From the NCBI RefSeq assembly GCF_016906535.1, contig NC_057384.1, positions 744,001 to 808,000 on the forward strand: a DNA stretch of 64,000 bases, given 5' to 3'. The position numbers were made by a program, and so were the translations under genes. The notes below the pieces were generated by a model that was not told the DNA's origin, made no database searches, and saw only the letters and a list, made by a program, of their open reading frames with translations. This document shows, one piece after another, positions 44,705 through 54,425 of this stretch; within the stretch, counting starts at the first letter, position 1, and every line of letters starts with the position of its first letter. The stretch comes from Rhizoctonia solani (taxonomy: Eukaryota; Basidiomycota; Agaricomycetes; Cantharellales; Ceratobasidiaceae).

Positions 44705-45263
44705 TGTTGTAGACACACTCAATACCAGGGAATTTACTCCCATTTTCTCAAATTTAAACAAAGGCAAATGGACAAGTTTTTTGATCACATGACTTTGGTG
44801 CAAATGTCATACCCTCTGCACCTTGCCACATCTCCCTCCATGCTTAGTCAGCTACATGGCCACCTCCACCTTGATGACATCATAGGTGACACATGCATGA
44901 GTAAGGCTGCTGATGGAGCAGGGTTCTGATTTGATACATTATTGCAAATTAGCATTGCCTCTCTTGAATATATAAAGAGGGCAATTGACCATGGCAATCC
45001 CCAGGCCAATTATCTCCTGTTGCATGCACTAAGTGTAAGAGGGCCTTACTGCTCAGCAAATACTAAGTAGATAGTCCACCACCACCTTAAGCAGTCTTTT
45101 GACTGTACCTAGATAGTTGGTTGCTGCCTTAAGCATGCTCATCACTGTAGTACAGTCAGTAGATGCTGTAGGATAGTCACTCAATGCCTTAAATGGTTAT
45201 CTTGTACCTGTACCTGGCCTTATGCACCAAACCCCCTTGACATCCCACAGGATCTTTATGACA
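44705..45263 (+). repeat. Solo LTR, family C
   Basis: 559 bp, TGTTGTAGACAC to CTTTATGACA, flanks CCCAA and TCCAA (one change), in the Myb-like gene. CpG-poor, hence older. Confidence 0.85.
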
Positions 45264-45708
45264 TCCAAGTCCAACCAGTTATTGTCATCAAGCATGCCAG
45301 TTTCTTCCTGAGCAACATGCTGATCTTCAACCTCATACACAGCATTGTGAAGCCTTGAGTCTTCTCTGTCTCTAGTAGGCTTCTTCCTCTTTACCATCTG
45401 AACATATCAATGTAAACATTAGTTATTCTACAATTGGAATGTAATGTGCTTTGCTCACCCAATTCCATTTATTCTTAATTATATCCCATTAGTGGCAACA
45501 ATCCTTCTGTAGCTCTGAGTTATAGTACTGAGCTGTCTTGCACCATCCAATCTTGCTTTGGGGCTTGCACAATCTAACACCTTCAACCAACTTCCACTCC
45601 TTGTCTTTTTGATACTCAGCCACGCCTGTTGGGGAACCCTTGTGTCCTTTTGCCTTTGGTTTGTAACTGGTTTCACTATACCCAACTGGTTTGGATATTT
45701 TATCCTTG

Positions 45709-46291
45709 TGTTGTAGACACATGTGTACTAGGGAATTTATTCCTATTTTCTTGGATTTGAACAAAGGCAATTGGACAACATTTTCAATCACATGACTTTG
45801 GTGCTTATACCAGACACCAAAGCACCAAGCCACATCCCCTTCTGCACTTACTCAGCACACATAGCCACCTCCACCCATGATGTCATCACAACACATCAGT
45901 GACACATATGCATGAGTAAGGCCAACTGCAGGGTGGGGTTCTTATTTGATACAGAATTGGATATAAATATATTTGTAATTAGTTCACCCTTGTAATATAT
46001 AAGGAGGCCAACCAACCATGGTAACACCCAGGTCAATTACCTCTTGTCACCACCCTACCACTGTATAAGGACCTTAGGTCCAATAATTACTTAGTCACCT
46101 ACTTAGCTCACTGCCTTAAGTGGCCTTGTAACCATACTTAGATACTTTGACACCACCTTAAGCATGCTTGCTGTTGTAAGATAGTTGGACATTGCCATAG
46201 ATAGGCCCCATGTTGCCTTAAGCAACTTATTGATTGTACAGTGCAGCCATAAGCGCCAACCCCTGCAACATCCTTACAGAAATCTAGGACA
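45709..46291 (+). repeat. Solo LTR, family C
   Basis: 583 bp, TGTTGTAGACAC to ATCTAGGACA, perfect TSD CCTTG (45704-45708 and 46292-46296), in the Myb-like gene. Confidence 0.92.
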
Positions 46292-46314
46292 CCTTGCCAT
46301 TGCTGTTGCCCTTG

Positions 46315-46757
46315 TGTAATGACCTTCATTGGTATGACATGACTTTTTACTATTTTCTACCTTTTTTCTGAAACAGTTTCTTTTTTGGTATATTTATGTG
46401 TCATCAAGATCATGCAACATATTTGATATACAATGTGAAATTGCAAATGACTCACAGTTTGTAGTTGTTGTTTTTGATGTGGCTTAACTCATGTATATAA
46501 GCAGGTTCATGCCACTGCTAAGCAGCAAGGCTTGACCTCTTTGTCAATCCATCCCTAGTTACACCTACCATTAGCCCATGCCCCTAGTTGGCCATTGGGG
46601 CTCCTTACTTATCAACCAATGACCCAGGCCTTAGTTGCCCTCTACCCTAAACTTATCCCTTGGGCCTTCATTGCTCCTCTTGATTTCATAGTCCATTAGT
46701 GATAGGGCCACAGACATTAAACCCCCTTGTACCATAGGTCCAACCTGAGTCATGACA
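46315..46757 (+). repeat. Solo LTR, family A
   Basis: 443 bp, TGTAATGACC to GTCATGACA, flanks CCTTG and CTTTG (one change), in the Myb-like gene next to the hexanucleotide tract. Confidence 0.88.
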
Positions 46758-46794
46758 CTTTGCCTTCATCCTGATCTTCATCCTTGCCGTTGCC

Positions 46795-46890
46795 CTTGCC
46801 CTTGCCCTTGCCCTTGCCCTTGCCCTTGCCCTTGCCCTTGCCCTTGCCCTTGCCCTTGCCCTTGCCCTTGCCCTTGCCCTTGCCCTTGCC
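46795..46890. repeat. (CTTGCC)16 microsatellite
   Basis: Sixteen perfect hexamers in the putative exon 2 of the Myb-like gene. They would encode Ala-Arg or Gly-Lys dipeptides on the minus strand depending on frame. The phase given by the intron above favours Ala-Arg. Confidence 0.95.
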
Positions 46891-47317
46891 CACACATTCA
46901 CTTTGACCCCCACCCTTGGCCATGCCTGTGCCTTTGCCTTTGTCTTTGTCCTCTCTGTTACCCTTATACCTGTCCTTGTCTTCCCCTTTGTCCTCTCCCT
47001 TCTTGCCTTCAAGACAAAAATTTAAAAGGATTTAGCATTGGCTAAAGACAAGATCTAAGTTATATTTACCTGGTTTAGACAATGCTGAAACCAGTTCAGC
47101 AATATCTGGTAAGGGGCTTTCAGTCCCAGCATTGCAGCATGTGATTTGGGAAACAGGCTTGCACAATTGTAGGGTAAAATGTTTGTGTTTGGGTTGATCA
47201 AGTTGGAGAGTTGGATTGGCTGACTTGGGGGGTTATTGGGTTTTGACTTAGGTTTAGGAGGCATGAGGAATAAATGTACAGATGGATGAATCAAATATCA
47301 ATGAAGAAGAAGCACAA

Positions 47318-47490
47318 TGTCATAAACATAGGAAAATAGAACTAGCCAGAATGGAACCAGCTTGACCACTAAGCCATAGAGCCCTATTATTCCTCTGCTG
47401 ACAACCCATGATTACACCTGCTACCCCCCAAATTTGGGCTTGGGCCAGCATGCAACCACTTGTACTGGTCATGTGACTGTGTCCAGGACA
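47318..47490 (+). mobile_element. Family K element (173 bp)
   Basis: TGTCATAAACATAGG to TGTCCAGGACA, perfect TSD CACAA (47313-47317 and 47491-47495), just upstream of the Myb-like gene. Confidence 0.92.
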
Positions 47491-47495
47491 CACAA

Positions 47496-49067
47496 ATACT
47501 TAGATGTGGGTTACCTTGCAGCCCTTGGAGTTTATACGTGCAGAACTACACTGTGTCTCAAAAACACTCTGGCAGCTTTAGGCATTGCTTGCACTATGTT
47601 GCATGTGCTTGGACCATGAGCCAGCAGCAGCAGGAGCAACCTGCCATGGGTAGCTGGTGGTGTTTGAACTTTTACAATGTTTTACTATGGTTGTGCCATG
47701 GTTAATATGGATGCAAACCAAGTGATGCACTGATAGGTATGTCAAACATGGATGACAATACAAGGACAATTTGAGTACAGGTCCTTGCAGTTATCTGATA
47801 GTTATAGAATTCTGCTCCCAATGTGCATTAGGCCACTGAATAGCATATATTCTTGTGTTCATGTAGTGTTCAGGATATGAGTGCAGTCACCTCAAGTGTA
47901 TGTGTGCACTCAGCAAACACCAATACAGTTGCAAATTATTTTCAAAGGTATCTAAATGTTTAGAAAGAGGGTTGCACTCTTTCTCTAAATGCCAATGCAA
48001 TCTAGGATTTAGGATTCCTCTGAGCAAAAGCACTGGTAGATTCAACAGTATTTCATATGTTTCAAGGGTCTTATGTTTACATCCAAGAAGTCTAGAACAC
48101 TCCCAGTTCTAGATTGCATTCTAAATACTGAGTTTTGCCTTACAGGGAGTCACCTATTACATTTATATAGTGCCCCTAATATCAGATTTTTGGGTGTTTG
48201 TGGAAGTAGCTCATGCATCAGGAATGTCTGGCAGGAAGCAACTACCCCATATATACTGAGTCCAGGGCCCCTTACTTTGGGGCCTCCACCAACACACAAG
48301 CACACAAGTCAAAGGCAACATGTGCCCTGCCCAGCTTGCGCCTGTGGCAACAGGCCATATAAGCCAATTTGCACTCAGGTATGATAATAGAGTGGGCTGG
48401 AATATCCTATACAATACTATGTACAAGTTCTCAGAGCAATTGAACAAGCTGTGATGGATTTACCACACAAACACTGGTTAGAGGGGTTGCATTTGTTTTG
48501 GTACTGACTAAGCAAATCACACCTGCCTGGTAGAAACATGTATACAGCACAAACAAGGGTTCATTCATAAAATTGGGACAAAATCAACAAAAGGTGTGAC
48601 CTCTCTTCTTCTTTATAACCTCCTGCACTTGTCTAGGCAAAGAATTGTACAACTGGTTGGTAAAAATCCATGGGATGTCAGTCAGGAAAAAATCCAGGTG
48701 TCATATAACCAGGGGAAAGGTCTGTTTGTTTTGGGCTGGAATGACCTTTGATGACCTAAACTTGTGATAATATGCTTGTGACTCTGGGTCATGACCAGAA
48801 TATCATCATTCCAACTTATACTTAGCCCAGCTCAGACAGGTTTGGCTGTATTTGGTCAAATTTTGCAGATTCAATCCAATGCTACTTTGTTTACCAGTCA
48901 CTTTGTGTGTGCTTGGTTTATGCATGTATGAATCTAAACATTTCCATTTGATTTGTCCATCCAATTCCTTACCTACATCTACATGATGGCAAAGAGTCAC
49001 CTACCTGAGAAATACACTACCCCCAAAAAAAGCATTGCATGTGTGATCTGTTTTGCAATGTGTATGG
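47496..49067. other. Unassigned stretch
   Basis: About 1.6 kb without a gene that I can support. Open frames are short and mutually overlapping. It is probably the upstream flank or old internal sequence of the Harbinger element or an older repeat. I see no terminal repeats or TSDs. Confidence 0.4.
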
Positions 49068-50639
49068 TGTCATGCCCTAAAGGCGTGACCACTTTAGAAT
49101 CCACTCAGTCGAAGAAATAGTGAATATATGCGCTATTTTCATGAAGATAAAGGGATATATGCATCTTTATGCTATTTAAGCGCTGAGTGCGTATTATGTA
49201 ATCCAATCACATGACCTTTAGTCATGTGATCACGTCTTTCTTATCTTTGGTCATGTGACCTTATCTTTTTTTTTGATACAATTTATTATTTGGACCCAAA
49301 CACATGGTTGGACACCAAGGATCAGATAGAGCAAGGCTACATGAAAGCAGCAGACAGAGGGGATGGGAGCTGAGAAAGGGAGGGGAACACACAGATTGGG
49401 TGAGACTACACAACATAAAGAGGGCCTGACAGAACCAGAGCTCTGCAAGCACAAACTAATGCAGGCAGGGTGGGAACAGGGTAAGAGAGCTGAGAAGAGG
49501 GAGGAGCAGACATCACGTGCAGCACGTGCACTCAATGGGGGAAAGAACATATATGTACAAGTTGAGCATAGATCACTGGGGGGGCACCATAGAGGGCAGG
49601 CATCACATGGGGGGCAAATCACATTTTTAATGCATTCATTGAGTTGCGGAATTTGGCAACAACTTGAAGTCCAGTGGTGGTGCCAAACAGAGTGGAACTC
49701 AGCAGGGGGCCCAACACCTCCTGTAGGGTGTGTCTTGCAAGATCAAATGATGGGCAGGCTTGCAGGACATGATCAAGAGTTTGGTGTGGGGCTCCACATG
49801 GGCAGCTGGGGTCATTGTTGGGGTAGAACTGTTTGCGGTATTTGCCAAAGAATGTGTGGCCCATGATGACCTGGATTAGCCAGGCAAGGATTGCACAATG
49901 GTACAGGAAAGCTTTGAAAAGGGGGTGGAGGGACAGGGAAGGGATGCGGCAGATGTGTTCTGAGACAAAGTGCAAGTGAGGTTGGGATGACCAAAGGTGT
50001 GCCCATGTGAGGCTGGCATTGGGGGTGGCTTCAGCCTTGCTCCAGGTTATTGATCTATTGTGCAAGTGCTTTGGCAGTTTCAATCCACCTTTGTTGGCAA
50101 GAGCATCAGCTTGTTCATTGCCTTCTACCCCCTTGTGCCCCAGGACCCAGTGGAGATTGAACTTGTTGAGTGGTGACTTGGAGAGGAAGTTGTTGACAGC
50201 AGAGCAGAAGTCTTGTGATGCATATTGGCATGGGTGTTTTGATAGTAGTGGTATGTTTGAGAGGGTGGCTTTATTATCTGCTCATGTGACCTTATCTTTG
50301 TTATTGTGTTTGTTACTGTATGTACTATTCCCTGCCCTTGTTGAATATATAAGGGGGGTTCTGAGAGCCTTAAGCCTCAGAACTCAACCTCTTATCCCCA
50401 TCCTACACCTACTACCCTAAGACATACACTTAAAGAGTATTGCCTGAGAGCATACCAGTCCCTGTCAAAGGTCTCTTGCCCAGCTGTCTTTACAGCATAG
50501 TGCACTCTTACTCATATTGGTCTTGTCCACCCCTTATCTGGCAATTGCCTTGAGCATTGTTGAATCCCACTAGCTGATAAGTCCTATATTAGGCAATAGC
50601 TTGTTGGGCTTTACCCTGTGGTAGTTGTTGGCTCTGACA
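49068..50639 (+). repeat. Solo LTR, family H, with nested LINE
   Basis: TGTCATGCCC to GGCTCTGACA, TSD TATGG (49063-49067 and 50640-50644). LTR pieces are 49068-49267 and 50282-50639; a 5'-truncated LINE is between. The promoter-like GAATATATAAGG is at about 50343. The 210 bp that follow (50645-50854) hold nothing recognised. Confidence 0.88.
49268..50281 (-). mobile_element. 5'-truncated Tad-like LINE with 17-bp TSD
   Basis: Non-LTR retrotransposon copy on the minus strand. TCATGTGACCTTATCTT occurs at 49251-49267 and 50282-50298, and a T-run (poly-A on the minus strand) adjoins the left copy. Coding 50281-49619 (221 codons, open to the truncation point) gives an RNase H end (DNKATLSN, GHKGVEGNEQADALA) and the C-terminal Cys-rich CPCG...H...C segment typical of fungal Tad-clade elements. 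The 3' untranslated part is 49618-49268. The 5' truncation is normal for target-primed reverse transcription. Confidence 0.8.
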
Positions 50640-50867
50640 TATGGCCTGGACTTCAAGTCTAGGCTTGGATTGATTGGGTCCACTAATATAAAATATTACA
50701 ATACAGCATTAAAATGTATTCACATAGTCTCAATATATTTGGTTGCATGGAAGCCAAGATATAGCCATATTGGGGTCAAAGCAACTGTGTATTATGTTTT
50801 TGTGTTCCTGGCTGCTAGAGTAATCTGTTGAGTCTGGCATAGCAGGATAGACTGTGTTAAGAGTTAT

Positions 50868-51040
50868 TGTCATAAACAGAGGAAAATAGAACTAGCCAGA
50901 ATTGAACCAGCTTGACCACTAAGCCATAGAGCCCTATTATTCCTCTGCTGACAACCCATGATTACACCTGCTACCCCCCAAATTTGGGCTTGGGCCAGCA
51001 TGCAACCACTTGTACTGGTCATGTGACTGTGTCCAGGACA
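50868..51040 (+). mobile_element. Family K element (173 bp)
   Basis: TGTCATAAACAGAGG to TGTCCAGGACA, perfect TSD GTTAT (50863-50867 and 51041-51045). Confidence 0.92.
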
Positions 51041-51671
51041 GTTATGTAAGTACTGGAAAAATAATGAATTACAATATATAAGGAGCATCTGAGATTAATT
51101 AGGAACTAGTATTAAGTATCAGAATATATGCTAGGTTTATTAGGAATACACAACTCATTACAAATACTCTACCAACTATGAAATGCAGGTGGTTGGGTAT
51201 GTATAGTACCTTAGAATGATATTACTTAAGGTCTCTGGGATAGTACCTTAGGTAGGTAGGCTACCTGACTGATGTACAGGATTTACAGAACTTGCCTAAT
51301 AAGTACAGGACTTATGGATGCTCAAGTAAGACTTAAGACTTATGGGGTTGACCTAAAATATATCTGAGACTCATAAGATATTATAGATAAAGCTATCTAC
51401 AATATAGGAGTATGGATGGTTGGTACACTACAGTGCTGTTCAAAACTGTTCACAGTATTGGAACTTTTGTACTGTTTCAGTTGTTACTCAATCAATTGTC
51501 ACATGATAAATTTGAAGTTAATCTGGCAAACCTGGTATTATCTTCTCTGTTTAACACAATTTATCTTATTCAGTTCAAATGAGATTTGATGAAGATACAT
51601 TCAGAACAATGGAACAATCTCTGTGAACAGTTTTGAGCAATGGACTACAGGATATACAAGTCAAGCAAATA

Positions 51672-52703
51672 TCAATACTTGGTGGGGCCACCTTTGGCTT
51701 TGATCCAAACCTGAATCCTCCTAGGCATACCCTCTATCAAATCCTGGCACTTCTGGGCACTACATTTGTCCTAAATTTCCTGCACCCTCTCCCATAACTC
51801 CAACATCCCACTTGCAGGGGTTTCATAGCTATAAAGTTCCCTCTTGACTTGATCCCAAAGGTTTTCAATTGGATTGAGGTCTGGGGAGTTAGCAGGCCAC
51901 TCACAGACCTCTAAGCCATTCTCTTGGAACCAGTCCTGTACAATATGGGCCTTGTGGGAGCTTGCATTGTCTTGCTTAAATATGACCTTCTCCATGTCCA
52001 ACTGTCCTGGACACAGTCACATGACCAGTACAAGTGGTTGCATGCTGGCCCAAGCCCAAATTTGGGGGACAGCAGTGAGAGACCCATCTATCTTGCACAT
52101 AAGACCAGAGCCTTCCCACCCCATGCATACCCCAATCATGATATGGCCTCCTCCATGCTTGTGGTGTTTTGATGATCTGGTGGGGCTGAGGTGCCTAGCC
52201 AACCCTTTATAGACATAGTGGTGCCCATCTGACCCAAATCTGTTGATCTTGGTCTCATCTGACCATTGGATCCTCTTCCAGTCATCAATTGTCCAGTGCT
52301 GGTGTGCCATAGCAAATTCATAGCATGCCTTGATATGTTCCTTTGTCATAGCTGGCTTTTTGGGCTTGACAAAAGGTACCACACCAGCTTTCTGCACTGC
52401 CCAATGCACATTAAGGCTTGAGACAGGGACCCCATTTGTGCTAGAGATCTCTTGAGCAACTAGGCATGGGGTTGTGGGGGCAGGGCCAGTCAACAAGTGG
52501 GTGGCATGGCAGATATTGGTTGGTGAGAGCTTAGAAGGGTGGCCACCAGAGTGCTTGGGGAGCTCAGGAAAGTGCATTGCCCTTATCCTGCTAATCATTC
52601 CAGTACTGACACCAGTTTGAGAGTGAATTTCTGAGTAGTGAAGGCTTTTTTTGAACTTTTCAACAACATTCTGGACATCAGAGGGAGGCAAAGCTTTAGG
52701 CAT
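51672..52703 (-). pseudogene. Tc1-like DD34E transposase, two lesions
   Basis: ATG at 52703. The N-terminal helix-turn-helix region (about 52690-52450) is followed by a catalytic core: WSDET (first Asp, about 52262), KQDNASSH (second Asp, about 51969) and NPIENLW (Glu, about 51864). Thirty-four residues lie between the second Asp and Glu. A TAG at 51771 interrupts the C-terminal part, which continues in frame to a TGA at 51672 after KGGPTKY. A K fragment (52003-52072) replaces about 15 expected residues between the first and second Asp. The rest is open, so this is a fairly young copy; two changes made it inactive. It cuts and pastes at TA dinucleotides in the nucleus. Confidence 0.88.
52003..52072 (-). 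mobile_element. Truncated family K fragment
   Basis: TGTCCTGGACACAG up to CAAATTTGGGGG, the 70 bp at the 3' end of K in reverse. The tRNA-like half is missing. No matching duplication is visible (CCAAC and ACAGC). It lies in the Tc1 transposase gene. Confidence 0.75.
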
Positions 52704-53411
52704 GGTAGGCAGAGAACAGCAAAGGGTTGAGGCAGACTCAGAGCAATCAGGAGAGATTGAATAACCTGCCAGTAGAGTATGACATCATTGAATGACATCA
52801 TATGACATCACAGCTGATGTCATCATGAAATCATTGGGGGGCTAGACCCCATTGTTCAAAACTGTTCACAGACGTACCCTGATAATTCTGTTTGTTACTG
52901 GGTCAATTCTCAACCATATCAGACCAAACAAAGTACACCACATAGGAGAGGTGATAGTGCTTGTCTGAGTAAAATTTCAAACTGGTCTGCACACTAGTGG
53001 TGAAATGATGGCTTGTTCATGAAGAAAACAGCATCTCTGTGAACAGTTTTGAACAGCACTGTATCACTCAATCACAGCAATCCTTGCAGTATGGTTGCAC
53101 TATACTCAAGGTTGAGCTTGACAACTCTGACAGTCAAGGGGCACAGGGTTGCAGTAAGTACACTAATAGGTTACCCTGTGTCTGTTGGGACTGGCCTATG
53201 GTCTGTATATACATGAATGATATCAAGAGGGGTACAGGAGGTACAGTTGGCAACTGAAACACTTGAGGGAGCCAATACTTTGGTACACACTAAATAGCAA
53301 CAGTCCCTGATATTTGCCCCAAGGCATTATTTACCTATGTGGGTGCTTGGGTGTCCCAAGGCTAGGTGCTTCATCCTTGGGGCAAAAAGTCCCAAAGGTA
53401 TGATATCTCTG

Positions 53412-53970
53412 TGTTGTAAATTGGGGGAAAAGAGGTTGAGACTCTGGTGCTGAGCAGAGTCTGTGTTGCAAGATTCCCAATTTCCAAGCTAAGTAAACAA
53501 GTAGCTTCTTTAGGGTTCTCTGGGTCTAGCTATCTTGAATACAATCAACTACAGATGTATCCTTTCTCAGTGTAAAGTGTCTTAGTAAGTATTTCTATAA
53601 GAGCAAGAGTACTGGCTCAGGTTCCCTTTGGCAGAGATAGTTATGTAAGTTTCACTCCTAGTTGCAGGAGCTAACTGGTTACTTAGTATATATCCTTCTA
53701 AGGATGATTGCCTTCTGTTCACTTAACCTAAGAACTCTGTATCAGGTCTACTACCTGTCCACACTATGGGTACTTGGGAGATCCACTTATACAAGTTTAG
53801 GTTATTTGAAATCTTGAGGCACAATATATCACACAGTTGAGGCGGGCAAGCCCAAACCCAAGAGTGACAGTCAACAGTAACAATAAGGTGGAGTAAAGTG
53901 GGTGGTGCCCTCCAAGGGTATGAAGAGTCCCCTTTTATACCCTAGAGTGGCAAGGTTACTGAGTCATTCA
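53412..53970. other. Unclassified LTR-like stretch
   Basis: Starts TGTTGTAAATTGGG after E sequence. A reversed promoter-like CCCCTTTTATACCCTAG lies near 53930. No second copy is in the window and no end or duplication is found. No coding supported. Confidence 0.4.
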
Positions 53971-54425
53971 TGTCATGAGCCTTTCCTCCTGACATGATTA
54001 TGTGTTGCCTGTCACTTCCTTCCTCCCCCCAGTGTATTTGTTTGGGGAACTCATCTGTATCCATCTCATCTGTTTGCATAGTTCCTATCTTCCCTGTTTA
54101 TGTTCTTCTCTCTTCCTTGTTCCCTTCTTGCACTTAGTCCAGACTTATTCTGCTCTAAGTGCTTCTATCTTGCTTATCCTGCTGCGCACTGGCCTGGTTC
54201 ACTGTGTAGAGCTTCTGAGCCATATGCTCTATCTTGCTTCCAAGTTGTGCGGCCCAGACACTGTCTCTTCTCTTTGTATTCACCCCCTTTCACTTTGTTA
54301 TAAAAGAAGACTGTGAATTGGCTTGGAAACTGCAAGAACAATTCACCTTGTCAATTTCCCACTCTCTCATCTGTGTGAATTGTCTCAAATATCTCACAGC
54401 AATCATTTCATTCTTGGTTGTGACA
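53971..54425 (+). repeat. LTR family G
   Basis: 455 bp, TGTCATGAGCC to GGTTGTGACA, the forward version of the G LTR split at 8937-16512. TATAAAAG is at about 54299. Flanks ATTCA and AGAGC do not match, so it is either a 5' LTR of the next element or a recombinant. It is directly followed by gag sequence. Confidence 0.8.

Larger units (their letters stand above)
43823..47264 (-). pseudogene. Myb/SANT-like (DUF6818-like) protein gene cut by three LTRs
   Basis: Minus-strand multi-exon gene. Exon 1 is 47264-47070 (starts MPPKPKSK); a 63-nt intron 47069-47007 has GTAAAT and GAAG ends. Exon 2 runs into a (CTTGCC)16 tract. Further exonic pieces are 45708-45489, 45397-45264, 44704-44369 and 44362-43823. 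The segment around 45640-45264 (SKIGWCKTAQYYN, then MVKRKKPTRDREDSRLHNAV) has the spacing I recall for the DUF6818 Myb/SANT-like family of fungi. The last exon has a short coiled-coil-like RCHQLEQQANSL. Solo LTRs A (46315), C (45709) and C (44705) interrupt it, and stops are seen near 45487 and 44366. It lies convergent to the Harbinger transposase, so it is probably that element's DNA-binding partner. The family call is tentative. Confidence 0.45.
51431..53061 (-). mobile_element. Tc1-like DNA transposon (1631 bp)
   Basis: Perfect 25-bp terminal inverted repeats (CAGTGCTGTTCAAAACTGTT at the left, its complement at 53037-53061) flanked by TA on both sides, inserted in an E LTR. Encodes a DD34E transposase on the minus strand. 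Also contains internal copies of the GTGAACAGTTTTGA motif near each end (51626 and 52857), as in elements with repeated binding sites. Interrupted by a truncated K. Confidence 0.92.
50855..53411 (-). repeat. LTR family E (reverse), degraded, with K and Tc1 nested
   Basis: Starts TGTTAAGAG. Pieces are 50855-50867, 51041-51430, 53064-53203 and 53204-53411. A K element (TSD GTTAT) and a Tc1-like element (TA) are inserted. An internal deletion joins ATGGTC to TGTATATACATG near 53203. The right end is cut at 53411 by unclassified sequence. Confidence 0.75.

Noticed and set aside
46752..47045. Long Cys-Pro repeat open frame on the plus strand
   Set aside because: It is only the translation of the (CTTGCC)16 microsatellite.
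49363..49866. 167-codon plus-strand open frame
   Set aside because: It lies antisense to the LINE 3' end and has no recognisable motif.
53971..54425. G LTR as the proven 5' LTR of element L
   Set aside because: No self-priming or tRNA primer site follows it, flanks do not match, and no 3' partner is in the window; left open.
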